64,000 nucleotides of DNA from Liquidambar formosana (lineage: Eukaryota > Streptophyta > Magnoliopsida > Saxifragales > Altingiaceae), in assembly GCA_039720395.1 (NCBI GenBank), contig CM077829.1, positions 25,939,842 to 26,003,841 on the forward strand. The letters are read 5' to 3'. The position numbers and the translations under genes were made by a program. Position 1 is the stretch's first letter, and each line of letters starts with the position of its first letter. The notes below the pieces were generated by a model, which was given only the letters and a program-made list of their open reading frames with translations, ran no database searches and was not told the origin of the DNA. Shown here in pieces: positions 1 to 12,241 of this stretch.

Positions 1-186
1 TTATACTTAAGAGCTATAGCCAAAATTTCCATTTTTTTTTTCTTCGAATGAGCTTAAATCTATCGATGGTGGAGTAGTGGACAATGTTCACTTCGACAAG
101 TATGACCATTGGAAGTACTGCGGAAGAGATCAGATGTGGTTTGTCCGGTTACGACCCTCATTATTTTATTAAGAGGAAATAAATAA

Positions 187-262
<76 letters not shown>

Positions 263-1143
263 ATATATATAAATTCATTTCTCAAAAGACCTCACACACT
301 CCCTCAGCAAATGCATAGGCAAAATTGGTAAAATAAGCAAAATACCCATGCACTTACAAGATAAAAGAAATGTGAGAGTAAAGTTATCAAGCCCACACCA
401 GCCTGATCGATTGAATTGGATCTTAAATTCATCTGGGTTTCTGATTAGACTGGATATGTAAGTGACCCAGTAAACTCGCTCAACCTAGATGAGTTTTCGT
501 AGAACCGTGTGACCTGATCGGTTGCTTTGAACTATACTGGCTTTTAAAACAATATTAACAATGAAATTACCCATTATTATGACCATCATGTTTTCAAAGT
601 GGTATTGCATTTTGATTTGTTTCATTCAAAAGGTATACATCTGGCCTATTTTGGAGAGTTGTAGCTATACCAACATCCAGTCATGGCATTACAATAGTCG
701 GCTTATCAAACACTTACACCATCACATATATTCTTCTTCTACTTCTTCTCATTTGCATTTTGGTCTTAATTTATTTCTTTATTTTTTGAAAAATACAAAT
801 TATCCTAATATACACATCTTCTTCTTCGGCAGCCATGATAAATCACCCAATTGCCACTTCTAGGCCACTATATTCTAAATAGGATTCTCTACTTCTCTAG
901 CCATGGAAGCACATCAAGTCGACGACTCGAACACAGGAACGTTTTTCACTTATTCTTCTCCTTCTCTCTCTCCGGTTCTTCTTTGTTTATTTATTAGTTT
1001 AAATATTTGGATCATAGCTTGATATATATTTTCAATTTTTCAGAGTAAATACTAATACGCAGTGGGTTTATGATAACTTTGTCCAAGGAAAAATTAGAAT
1101 ATATATGAATTCTCATTTTTAAGCAAAATTTCATTGTTACTGT
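1..1143. other. no gene recognised
   Basis: AT-rich non-coding sequence. It holds the AT microsatellite listed separately and short degenerate stretches. Open frames here are short, low-complexity, and lack recognisable domains. I see no splice-linked coding pattern. Confidence 0.6.
193..260. repeat. (AT)n microsatellite
   Basis: About 34 uninterrupted AT units following an A-run. The open reading frame across it encodes only alternating Tyr-Ile and is an artefact of the repeat. Confidence 0.98.
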
Positions 1144-1860
1144 CACTACAAGAAAATGCACATTTTGTGATGGCCAAAAGTCATCGCAAATAATGAAAAA
1201 GCCGTCGCTATAACTAATTGCGACGACTTAAAGGTCGTCACAGGGTCGTTGTAAAAAGCCTCGTCGTAAATAATAATTGCGACGACGCTATGAAGTCATC
1301 GCAAACATTTTTTTTTAGTGATGACCAAATATCATCACAAAAAATCAAAAAGTTGTTACAAAAAGCAAAGTTTGCGAAAACTAAAAGTTGTCACAAATAC
1401 TGAGGAAACCGTCACTATAGCTATTTGTGACGAACCATAAAATCGTCGCAAAATGTTCTTTTAGTGAGGACAAAATGTCATAGCAAAAAATCAAAAAGTT
1501 GTCACAAAAACAAAAGTTGCGGTATCTAAATGTCGTCACAAATAATAAAGAAATCGTCACTATAACTATTTGCGATGAATACAAAAGCCGTTACAAATTA
1601 TTGCAAAAGTATCCCCGCAAACGACAATAGCGACGAAACGTGAAGTCATCGCAACAGCTTTTTTTAGTGACGAACTAATGTCGTTACTAAAGTCCCAATT
1701 GATCGAGAAAAACACATTTTGCAATGATATAAAATCGTTACAAATGATAAGGAACCCATCACCACAAATATTCGCAACGATTCCAAAAGATGTCACAAAG
1801 TGTCTAAAAAAGTTTTGTAGCATTAAAAAATAGCGACAACACATTTTGTTGTCAAAAAAA
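1144..1860. mobile_element. CACTA (En/Spm) element end with subterminal repeats
   Basis: The stretch opens with CACTACAAGAAAA, the typical terminal inverted repeat of plant CACTA transposons. About 700 bp of degenerate short units follow, in both orientations, on the theme GTCGTCACAAA / TTGCGACGAC, which is the usual subterminal transposase-binding array. Reading inward is rightward. An acidic transposase-like tail on the minus strand at 2084-2189 would fit this being the 3' end of an element whose body lay to the right. No matching opposite end (TTTTCTTGTAGTG) was found before 2823, so the element is truncated. Confidence 0.75.
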
Positions 1861-2083
1861 ATTTCCGTTGCACATTAGTACACAATTTAGTTAGGATATT
1901 CACACATAATTCATTATGGAACCAATGACATTTGTTTACCAATGTCTATAAATTTTCATTAAATAGTAAAACTTATAGTATGTAAGAAATCCGTATCAAA
2001 CATAAATATACCCCAAAGCTCATCATGCTATAAAACTGAGTACATAAATACTTTTAAAAAATGAAAGAATGTAGCAACATCGG

Positions 2084-2189
2084 TTAGACGAAATCATCTT
2101 CGAGATCTTCTTCCTCATATTCATCCTCATTGCTTCATGGAAACCTCACTTTTTGCTATAGTTATATCCTCGTTAGATCAAGCATCAAC
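2084..2189 (-). pseudogene. possible last exon of a CACTA transposase, decayed
   Basis: On the minus strand a plausible acceptor (ttttacag, just above 2189) is followed by a short coding-like stretch ending in a run of Asp/Glu (NEDEYEEEDLEDDFV, then TAA at 2084-2086). Acidic tails of this sort are common at the C-terminus of plant CACTA TNP2-type transposases. The stretch lies between a CACTA end and a second CACTA end. An in-frame TGA and a frame change lie upstream of the acidic run, so it is not functional. The assignment rests on composition and context only, because no catalytic motif is present. Confidence 0.3.
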
Positions 2190-2822
2190 CTGTAAAATAT
2201 TAGTAACTATATGAGATAAATATATAACTATTGATAACTATATAAAACAACATATATTTCACATTCATTTCATATTAAAACCTCAACATTAACATGTATA
2301 ATAATTGCTATCATAAGAACACAAATATATATTGTTCAACATGAAATAGTTAAGTACACAATTCTATTTGTGTATGGGACTTGAATATGTATCTTGTAAC
2401 CATTCATTCAAACACAATAATTAATCATTCATTTCTAACTTTTTCTTAAGAAAAAAAAAAACGAAAACCAATTTAAAATGATGGTAAGCAAATTAAGAAA
2501 AAAGGTCCCTAAAGTATAAAGGGATGATGATTGCTTCAAATTTTCTTGAAAAAAAAATGTATATATTAGAATGTGGTGTACATAATTTCCCTGAACACCC
2601 CAAATGATATTTGTTGTCCGAAAAATGAAAGTATCAATATGGTACAAGAAAAATTAATAAACTTATTGTATGAGGAATTCATGAATAGAGATTCAGGTTG
2701 GTTTTTTTGGTAGAGAAATTACCCCTTCATAACGGAGGAGACTGTAACAAGCGTAACCTATAAGCTATAACAACCATTCCTATATGATGCCACAAGTCTA
2801 ATAAAAAAGAATGCCACTAATA

Positions 2823-3730
2823 CACTACAAAAAAAAGTACTTTTTGTGATGACTTTTTTGCGACCACAACTAAAAGTCGTCACGAAAAAGGGTTTTCGTG
2901 ACCACTTTTGCGAGGGCAGTTAAAAGTCATCACCAATATCATTTGGTATATGCTTTTTTTACGACGACTTCAAGAAGTCGTCGTGAAAGAACGATTTTGC
3001 GACGACCTTTTTTAAGTCGTCACTATTACTCGTCGCCATTACAAAAATTCTGGCGCCAAAAGTTGGCGCCAAATTATTTGTGACGACTTTTAGTGGCCGT
3101 CACAAAATGTGAAGGATTTTGTGACCACTTTCTTGAAGTCGTTGCTATAACTCATTGCCATTAAGAAAATTTTGGCGCAAAAATTTGGCACCAAATTATT
3201 TGAGACAACTTTTAGTGGTCGTCGCAAAATGTCTTTGACCTTTTTACGATGACTTCAATAAGCTGTCATAAAAGAAGGTTTTTGCGACTACCTTTTTGAA
3301 GCTGTCACTATTACTCGTTGCCATTACGAAAATTTTGACGGCAAAATTTAGCACCAAATTATTTACAACGAATTTTAGTAGTCATCACAAAATTTGTTCA
3401 ATTTTTTATAACGACTTCAAGAAGCCGTCGTAAAAAAAAAAGATGTTGCGATAACTTTTTTGAAGTCATCACTATTACTCATTGCCATTATGGAAATTTT
3501 GGCTCTAAAATTTGGCGCCCAAATAATTTACGATACTTTTTGTGGTCGTCACAAATGTGTTCAAGGTTTTTACAACAACTTCAAAAAGCCGTCATAAAAA
3601 AAGGATTTTGCAATAACCTTTTTGAAATCGTCATTATTGTTCTGCCATTATGAAAATATTATGTCAAAAATTGTGGTCAAATTATTTTACGACAACTTTT
3701 ATTGGTCATCATAGAAGGTCTTTTGTGTTT
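2823..3730. mobile_element. second CACTA end with long subterminal repeat array
   Basis: The sequence starts with CACTACAAAAAAAAG. Five degenerate units about 120-170 bp apart follow, each with a TTTTGCGACGACCTTTTT-like block, a TTTTGGCGCCAAA-like block and a TTAGTGGTCGTCAC-like block. This is again the subterminal array of a CACTA transposon, reading inward to the right. The unit sequence differs from the 1144-1860 array by the GGCGCC block, so two distinct families are likely. No opposite terminus was seen. The coding remnant at 4508-4947 could belong to this element. Confidence 0.75.
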
Positions 3731-4507
3731 TTACAAAATAAAGCAAAATACCCTCTACAGGTATCTTGGTCAATTTACTTTTGAACGCATACTATTCCAC
3801 CAAAATAATGTCTTTGAGGTTTTATTGTGAACTCTGAAGGAGTTTTGGGAGCAAAATGCATTGGTCATTTCACCCTGGACCTCCAACTTCCATTAAATTG
3901 ATCATATTGAGGGCCCTCGATATATGTACTTCCAATCTAGGTCATGCTTGCCAATTATCTCATGGATCATATGTTAATTGGTGAGTGGTCAATAAACTCA
4001 CATTTCTTTTTATAAACAAAACTATATATTGGAGCACTTAATGGATAAAGTAGTTTCTAATCTCCAATATATCAACCTAAACTTTGGTGAACGTGATGGG
4101 TAAGCTCAAAAAACATAATTCAAACGGTGGACTTAATAAATATGGTTTGTACATAGGGTTATTGAAGAGGGAAAGTCTAAAAAGCATAGTTATTAAAATC
4201 AGACATGACCTGCTGGTTGAACCGGTGACCTAGGCCTTGGTCCGATCTAGTTTTCTAATTGGATCGTTTATGCATGCTGATTGGATTAAACCAAATTGAC
4301 ACATCTAAACTAGCTTGATTTATGTGCAAACCAATGTTAAAACAGTCTGGTTAAACCAGTTCTACAATACCCTCACATGCATCTCAAAAAATAAATAACT
4401 AAAAATAAAAAAATAGTTATGAGGTCTGGTTAAATTTAAAAACCATATGAGCATGCATATATATGTTGAGTCATCAATGATTGATTATTTTTATGTGACT
4501 TCAATTT

Positions 4508-4639
4508 TTTAAGGAAGATTTTAAGGCATTGAGGTCTGTTGCTACTTTACAGGGAGAGTCATTTGACGAGTTTCAAGCTTATCAACAGGTATACACTTTT
4601 CTGAGACATAAATTGTTGTATTTTGTTTTAGATTAGTTT

Positions 4640-4681
<42 letters not shown>

Positions 4682-4947
4682 TTTGTATTCAGGTGGTGGG
4701 AAACCGTAAATATGGTCGAATGTTAGGATATGGTATGGGTAATAAACCCTCGAGTTTACTTAAGTCACAATCAAGACAAAGTTGTAATGAAAAGTGTCTT
4801 GAGGATCACAAAAGAGAGAAGGAAGAGTTAAAGGCTGAGGTGCGAGAGGAAATAAAAGCAGAGGTGCAGGTTCAAATATTGTCACTTGTAATAGATGGAT
4901 TGTGGGGGGGCATTGCTCCAGCACAATATTCGCAGCCTCCACCCTAG
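4508..4947 (+). pseudogene. En/Spm-type (Transposase_24-like) protein C-terminus, two exons
   Basis: Two exons join in phase: 4508-4588 (ending FDEFQAYQQ) and 4693-4947. The donor is CAG|GTATAC and the acceptor is TTCAG|GTGG, around a 104 bp AT-rich intron. The second exon begins VVGNRKYGRMLGYG, which resembles the conserved V-x-G-x-x-K-x-G-R-x-x-G-x-G block at the end of plant Ptta/En/Spm proteins. It continues into a charged coiled-coil-like segment (KREKEELKAEVREEIKAEV) and stops at TAG 4945-4947. The 5' part of the gene is missing or unrecognisable. It lies inside the reach of the CACTA end at 2823, which supports a transposon origin. A diverged host gene cannot be excluded. Confidence 0.45.
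4642..4678. repeat. (AT)n microsatellite in intron
   Basis: About 18 AT units lying inside the intron of the En/Spm-like remnant. Confidence 0.95.
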
Positions 4948-7235
4948 GTATTTGACTATTTCATATTCATCTATATATATATATATATAATTGTCTTATT
5001 TAAGTATCCATTGGTGGCTTTAAAATTTTTCATACTAAGCAAGCTTTTCTAAGATACTTATTGATACCCCTTGAGATTACCTTCTATGAGAATGTGTTCA
5101 CAACATGATTCATAGTTGAAGATTGTCATTGCATTATCTAAACGTAATGATAATAAAAAGAGGAATTTTCTCGCATGAAGATAGTAATGGTACAATTGAA
5201 ATATGAGCACATGCATAATTTGATGAGCAAAAAAGAGACCTGTTACAATTGACTTGATAGTTGGTATCATGACAATGGTTCATTTTTATTTTGTTCTTTT
5301 TCTTTTGGGCATAGAGCCATAATGGGTTTATACTCTTAATAAGAAGGCTTCTGATTCCTTTTCACTCAAATCAAAATGAGGACCAATTTTAAATGAGGAC
5401 CAAGGAATCACTTTTTAATTCAGTCACATTGTAGCTTTTAGACTTCCTTTGCACTAGGATGTATTGCTTGGGGAAATTAGTGGTGACGATGGTGGTGTTG
5501 AGCCTGTGGAGGTTTTTGGTGGTAGAGTGGGTTGGTTGTTGAAAATGATAGTGGTGGTATTATGGGTTGAGAAAGATGATGGCGGTGAAGTGAGGAATTA
5601 TTGTCGGGGACATTGTCAGTGAGTTACAACAGTGATGGTTGAGGACATGCATGAGAGTATATATATAGTGTGTTAAATGAGTAAATAGATCTCCACTTTC
5701 ATAAATATAATATAACCATATTTTTCTAAGGTCGTGCTATGTGGGATAAAACTCGTCAGTTGACCGTAAGCCGACTCATAAATATAATATAACCATATTT
5801 TCTTAATTCCTGTTTCAAGAAAGATAAGGGCAGGAATATTTTCCTAGACAAAAAAAGCCTGATTTTACCTAAAAACAGGAAGAGGCAAGACCCATAAAAA
5901 GAGTGGTCCTCAGACGAACTCAGGCCCACCTGATATTTTCCACTCCCCCTCTGTTAAAGGTAAGGTTTCTATTAACAGAAAGTCCAAATATTTGATTCCC
6001 TATGTGATCTCATCAAACATAGGTTTGACACGTGAAAAAGTAACTAGAATTAATAACCACCGTCCGATCACCATTCCACTGGAAAATTAATGAACCACCA
6101 CAGTCAGAAAGATCTGCTACTCGATCACCCTTTTCTCTTTTTCTTTTTTTTAATCAGAAAAAACCGAAACAAAGAAAAGTTGGTGTTACTTTAGAGTCTC
6201 TTTAATCCCTTGTCATGAGTTTTTATATATATATATTTTTTTCCCTCAATTATTTTTAACATATAATTCAAAACATATCATCAAATTTATCATGTTGAAA
6301 TCATAGTATAAATGTGAATTCAATTAAAAATATGTTAATATGGATTCACATGCATTAGTCAAGGGTGATAAAAAAATAGTTAGAATTCGATAAAGAGGTG
6401 CAAATCAGTGGTTCGAATGATGACACCTCAACAGTAATGTATAAATCAACGGTTCGGATCTGAAGTTCAAAAGGTTATTGGTGAAATAACCAAAATAACC
6501 TCAATAGGAGTAGTTTTTTTTAACTTGACATCCGAATTGATTTGCAACTCAACATCGAGGTGTCGCTATCTAAACTGTTGATTTCATTGCAGCACGGTAC
6601 TAAGTTTTCTCACTGAGAACCAAATCCTAACTCAGCCAAAAATTGCATTCAAATCCTTTTTTTTCCACAAGACAACCAAATATTAAAAAGAATATCAAAT
6701 TTAATCAACGCATGTAATCAAACCATTGGTGTTTTGAGATGAATTTTTGTGAGTGAAGCACATCTTATAATTAATTTGTGCGAGATAATCTTTAATCTGA
6801 GGAGAGTTCCTCAATGCATTAATGAATGTGTCATCATTATGAATTTTTGTGTCCTCATAACAGTACATGCATGTTCTTTATTTATTTATTTTTTAAAATT
6901 TGTATTTTCTTATAAAAAAAATAGAATCCCATTTTTTTAAAATAGGAAATGTTGGGAGCATGTAGGGATGTAAATGGCACATTTTGTCTTCCTAATTCAA
7001 CGGTTAATTTTGTATAATACAAGTTGTGAGTAATGGCTTTGGACTACACTTGATATAAAGTTGCATAAATGCACTTGATATTAAAAAGGGAGAATTTTAG
7101 ATTCATCGGGCTACGGGAAAATAATTACAATTCAATGCAAAATGCTACTTACTTCCTAGTAAATGACTACTAACTGAACTAACACTGAATACTAACTATA
7201 ATTATTATTCTATAGGCCGACGACCAATCTAAAAT
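4948..7235. other. non-coding sequence, no gene recognised
   Basis: AT-rich sequence without a supported gene. A ~25 bp block (ATAAATATAATATAACCATA) occurs twice, near 5701 and 5778. Short open frames have no recognisable domain and no splice support. Confidence 0.5.
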
Positions 7236-10200
7236 TGTAACGACCTGAAATAGGGGTTGTTAATTATATGGTAAGAAAATTAATTTTTAAAACTAATTTT
7301 GGTGGATATTTAAAAAAAAAAAAAATTCTTTTGAAACTTTTTTTTAGAAAATCTGGCATGGTCCCGTCTGTACATACTAAGTTATCAATTAGTCATAAAA
7401 CTTATAAAAAAATACATTTATAATCATTTCCAACCATTCAGACAATATATAATTTACGACTGCATCATAGACTCATAGCCACATGGGTCTCATTCAAATC
7501 TACAACCACTACTCAATTAATTATTACAAGACATTAATTAAAACTAATACATGACTAGGCTCAAAGCCGAAATAAAATACAATAATTCTCTATATGAATG
7601 CAAGCATGCTAATGTGCTACCCAAACCTCAAGTCAAGATTGATTATTAAAATATGACCTATAAGAAAATTAGAGGGGTGTGAGCTATATGCTCAATAGGG
7701 AAATATCTTCCCAAAGTATCCCAAGGTTTTTAAAACAATATTTTTATATGTTTTCCAAAGAACCCTGCAAAACTATTGTTAGTTTGCAATATTACTTGTC
7801 AGAAAATAAAAACTGTACAAGTATAAAGAAATGGCTGTGGAAAAATAAATCATTTTAATTTAATACTAACATACCCCGCTACTAACACCCCTTTTTATTT
7901 ATAAAAAGGTAAAAATATTTAAAACTCAAGTTAATATATAATTGAAATCAGTATCATACTAATGAATACTCATCATTTTTCTGGTACCATATCACATGGT
8001 CTTATAAGCCAATAATCCTCTCCAGGTCATACAAGACCCTCACATGCGAAATAAGAGGAAACATGGCAAAACATCTCTATCTGGGATAATAGTAACCTCA
8101 AGAGAAAACATAGCACGATGTGAACCACGGGTTTCGATTGGGGAAAACCCTTCTTTTAAAAAGACTTGTAGATATTTAAATAAATAAAAATCTGGTTTTT
8201 AAAAGGTTCACAAAACATAACAAACAAGGAGTCGCCACCTTATTTTTTAAGGAAAAAAGGAAAACCATGAAAATAGTTTTAAAAGGAAACCTTTGAAAAC
8301 CAAACACATGACTCTGATCAAGGAAAAGCAGGTCTTAACAAAACAAAAGAGGATTCGGAGACTAAGTTACGATGGGAGAAGGTTCTAGGAAACATCTTAT
8401 AGGCACCCACATCGCCCCAAAATGGGTCTCTAAATTTATATGGGCTATTTCAATTACTTCCTAATTAGTCACCATGCATATGTAAGGAATCATCCATAAA
8501 CCATTCATATTCATCCATAGACATCCATAAAGTATCATAAACATCCAAAAAGCATTTAAACATCCATAAAGCATGTAGACATCCATGAACAAATAAGAAG
8601 AGATAAGGAAAGCAGTAGAGAGATAAAGAATAAAGAACAAATCCATCCTACTCCTCTAGCAATCATATGTGATAGATAAATGAATAAGCATGAGTCCATC
8701 CTACTTCTCTAGCAATATATGTGATGGGCAAAAGAATAAAAGAAAGAAAAAAAAAACCTAGGATACTTAGTATCGTGGGGCGGACTTGAACATCAAATGA
8801 GCGCCTACGTATCTCACATACAAAGATGTAAGGATCAAAGTCCACGTAGTTCGATTGAGAAGGGGTTATTTCCTTTACAATGAACTATAAACCCTAAGTT
8901 TCTAACTTAAGAAAGGTTTTAAAAACTTAGGAGTTTCCAAAAATAGTTTGAGAAAAAGTAGGTATTCGAGAAAGAATAGAATTCTAACTCAAATAGACTT
9001 CCAAAATGATTTGAATTCAAAAGAGAATGGAATTCTAGAGAAAACAGAATTTTATAAAAGCTGGAAACTTAGGACTTCTAATCCAAAGTAAAGACAATAA
9101 CCCTAGGGGGGGAAGAAGAGAACAATGCATAACAAAACTCACCATGAACCAAACTTACCATGTGCCAATTATCTCAAAATATTGAGAAAACACCAATTAA
9201 TCACCCTATATATGCTATAGGGCAATTATCATACTCAAACCATCCAATAGTATATCCAAATAATCATTAGAAGACCTAAATCAAATTTGGACAGAATACT
9301 AAACATGCATGTAATGATCTAATACTCATGCAAAGAACAAAAATCAAAAGAGAAACAAAACCCTAATATGCTCCTATATGCCCTAAACACCCTAATATGC
9401 ATAAAACTATAAAAAAAACATGCCAAATATGAATTATCATGATGAGAATATCATATAACAATCCAAAACATAAAGAGAAAATAATAACTAAAGTCTTAGA
9501 TAAACACTTTATGTAAGCATGTGAATTAATCATTCTTATGGCGAGCTTTCTTAAGAACTATCCTAAGATAATTTTACATAGAAATCACTCCGTATGAATG
9601 ATTTCTTCACATATCCTACATAAAATATATGTCTAAGAATGCAAAGGACTCAATCATATACTTAAATACATTCCAAAAAGCACCTATGCACAGCCTCACC
9701 CTCTAAGGATGATAATTATCCTCTAAAAGGATAATCATCCATACACCTATGAAGATGAAGCTTACACAGCAAGTGTCCTATACAAAAGATGCTTAAAATC
9801 ATGCATATAATAGAACCATGAAGAGAAAACAAACCAAACAAATCATCAAAATTTCAGTGCAAAGTGCACCCCCTATCCTAGAGAGAAACTAATCTAACAA
9901 CAAACAATTCACAATTCCTACTCCACTAGCATGCTTTCACATCATATTTGAATCATATACACTCTAAAATATAGAGTATATATGATTCCCAATTCAATAC
10001 TAAGCCATAACTATGCAGAGAATGGAGTAGAAGAAGAAGGAATCGTAAAAAGAGAATAAGGATACTTACAACAAAGCAAAGGTCTTCGCTGCGTTCTTCC
10101 TTTTTGTTGGACTTGATTGCCTTCTAGTTCCTTTTCAAAATTGCAATAGAAAGCCTCCTCCAAGTGATATGGGTGTGTGCAAATTCGTTCTCCCTAGCTC

Positions 10201-12241
10201 TCTTATGAATATGAAGTGTCAAAAGTCCCTTATGTTGATGAATGAGCCTCTGTTTCCAACCAACCATATGAACCAATGGTTGAGATTAATTCACTATAAA
10301 ACCAATCTAGGGCTGCAATTAAATCTCATAGATGTTAAACAACTCAAAACCACATCTTAATAGGTTTAGAATACCTTTGGAAGGCAAAAATTCGGAGTGG
10401 AAGAGTCCTAATCCGTCAAAAACTCAAAATAGGACAAAACAGGACGGATGCCTTGGGTGACCTGTTGGACCGGTTGGGGTGAATGGGTCACCCGAGAAGG
10501 AATTCTGATTTCCAAGTTTTTGAGGATTTCCTACTTAATTCAGACTCCTAACTTTAAACGGACACAAATTCTTCATTTTAACTTCGATTTGAGTGATTCA
10601 AAAGCCAAAATTTTAAGGATTCAATGTAGAATAAGTCTAGAATATTCTTAAACCAAAAATCCCTAACCACAGTCAAGTGGTTGGGTTTTTATAAGGCAGT
10701 TAACCAAAAAAGGGTTAATTAGCCATAGGGTAATATGGTGAACCAATCCAAAACCTACCTAATAATCAAATTGGCACTTCAATTAGAGTCATTGCATCAT
10801 TTTAAGATCAATGGAACAATCTGGAACAAGTTTTGGGGTCAATTGGAAAATATACAAAGTAAAATATGAAATTACCCTTCAAGTCACAAAAGTTCTAATT
10901 AACTATCCAAACCTATCTGGAATTGAACCAAATTTGACATACATATCCAAAATGATCCTAGAAACTAAATTCAAGTAATGGGATTTCAACAATAAGACAA
11001 AAATATGCATGCAATAATGACCTGTTCTCCTAAGGCTTAAAAGGGCAAAAGTGTCCTTTAAGGCTTAGGGACTCCTAGATGCTTCTAAACTTAAACAAAT
11101 GCCATTATGAACTTATGGGGGTGAAAATGGGGTGTCTACACACGACATCCCTACTTGGGACCACAGTAATCTCTATTCGAGTCTAAAATCAGGACTAAAG
11201 GATAGGAAGACACGACACGATGTCCCTTTCTTTGGGACTGCAGCAATCTTAACTCTAGCTAGTATCCCTTATCATCACCATTTTTCTTTTTATTTTATTA
11301 ATTTCATAATTCCCACATAAACTGAAAAATTATATATAAGTTTCCAAAAACCGTATAACAGGTTCGTGCATGTAAATCATATGAAATAACTCTCATAATT
11401 TATATAAATCATTTCCCAACCATTTTTCAAAATAATGATTTCAAAAACATTTATATAAAAGTGACCCCTAATATTTCAACTATACAAAAATGATCCAATA
11501 AGTTTCAAAACCAACCCATTTTAATTAACCCTTAAACATATAAGGGTATAAAAAATAACATGAATATAACGAAAGGAGTATATAAATTAAACCTTAGGTT
11601 TTCCAAAATTTATTAAAACCCATAAAATATACCCCTATGCATGATATTTATGCAAGGTTTATCAAATACATGTAACTCTACATAGTTTATACCCAAAACC
11701 CTCACACATCCATGGTTTATAATGAGAAAAATGCCCTTACCTCAAAAATGGAGTGAAGAAATGCAATTCTACAACCGTAGACGCATAGATCGGGCCAAAG
11801 TACGCTAGATCTGAGCTTATCAGTGTCAGATTGGGGCTGTCGTGCTCCGGTGAGCCGCCGTCGAGTCTCCTCCTCTCCTCATTCTCTTTCTTCTTTCCCT
11901 TTCTTTCTCTCTTTCTTAGGTTGGCAAATCGATCTAATCCATTAAAAATCATATTTTTAAAATAAAAAGGCTAAGGGGTAAAAAGTTCATTTCACCCCTA
12001 AAAAAACTTATATAGCCTGCCGATGCCTGATTGATTGGCCTAAGTGGCCCGATCGATTAAGGATAGGTAGGATCAAATAGGCCTAATTGCAATACTACTG
12101 ATCAATCGGCCTAAAGGGCCTGATTGATTGGGCTACCCCAGAATGCTCTATAAGGTGTTAAAATTCAATTGATTGCGCTCCAAATTAACTCATATCCGAA
12201 TCTAACCAATAGTATAGTTAGAATACATCGAGGTCCTCACA
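7236..12241. mobile_element. solo LTR (family 1, ~2.0 kb), split by a nested solo LTR
   Basis: The left end reads TGTAACGACC and the right end GGTCCTCACA, a TG...CA pair with imperfect inverted termini. The flanks are the identical 5 bp AAAAT (7231-7235 and 12242-12246), a target-site duplication. Removing the nested solo LTR (8119-11140 plus one CACGA) leaves about 1,980 bp. There is no primer-binding site, polypurine tract or coding domain, so this is an LTR left by LTR-LTR recombination. TGTAACGACC-type ends are common in plant Ty3/gypsy LTRs. The orientation cannot be fixed. The AAAAT duplication is low complexity, so the support comes mainly from ends plus flanks together. Confidence 0.8.
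8119..11140 (-). mobile_element. solo LTR copy A of a 3.0 kb LTR family (family 2)
   Basis: On the plus strand it runs from TGTGAACCACGGG to GGGGTGTCTACA; reversed, it is TGTAGACACC...GGTTCACA. It is flanked by the perfect 5 bp duplication CACGA (8114-8118 and 11141-11145). Length is 3,022 bp. Near the left end is the block GGAGTCGCCACC, followed by poly-A/T-rich sequence, also present in copies B and C. No coding domain, primer-binding site or polypurine tract is present. The strand is given relative to copy B. The open frames inside are random. Confidence 0.9.

Noticed and set aside
60..278. 72-codon minus-strand open frame
   Set aside because: Mostly Tyr-Ile repeats translated from the (AT)n microsatellite.
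1144..3730. Short interspersed repeats considered as a CRISPR array
   Set aside because: Units are degenerate, in both orientations, without uniform spacers, and begin with CACTA termini in plant nuclear DNA.
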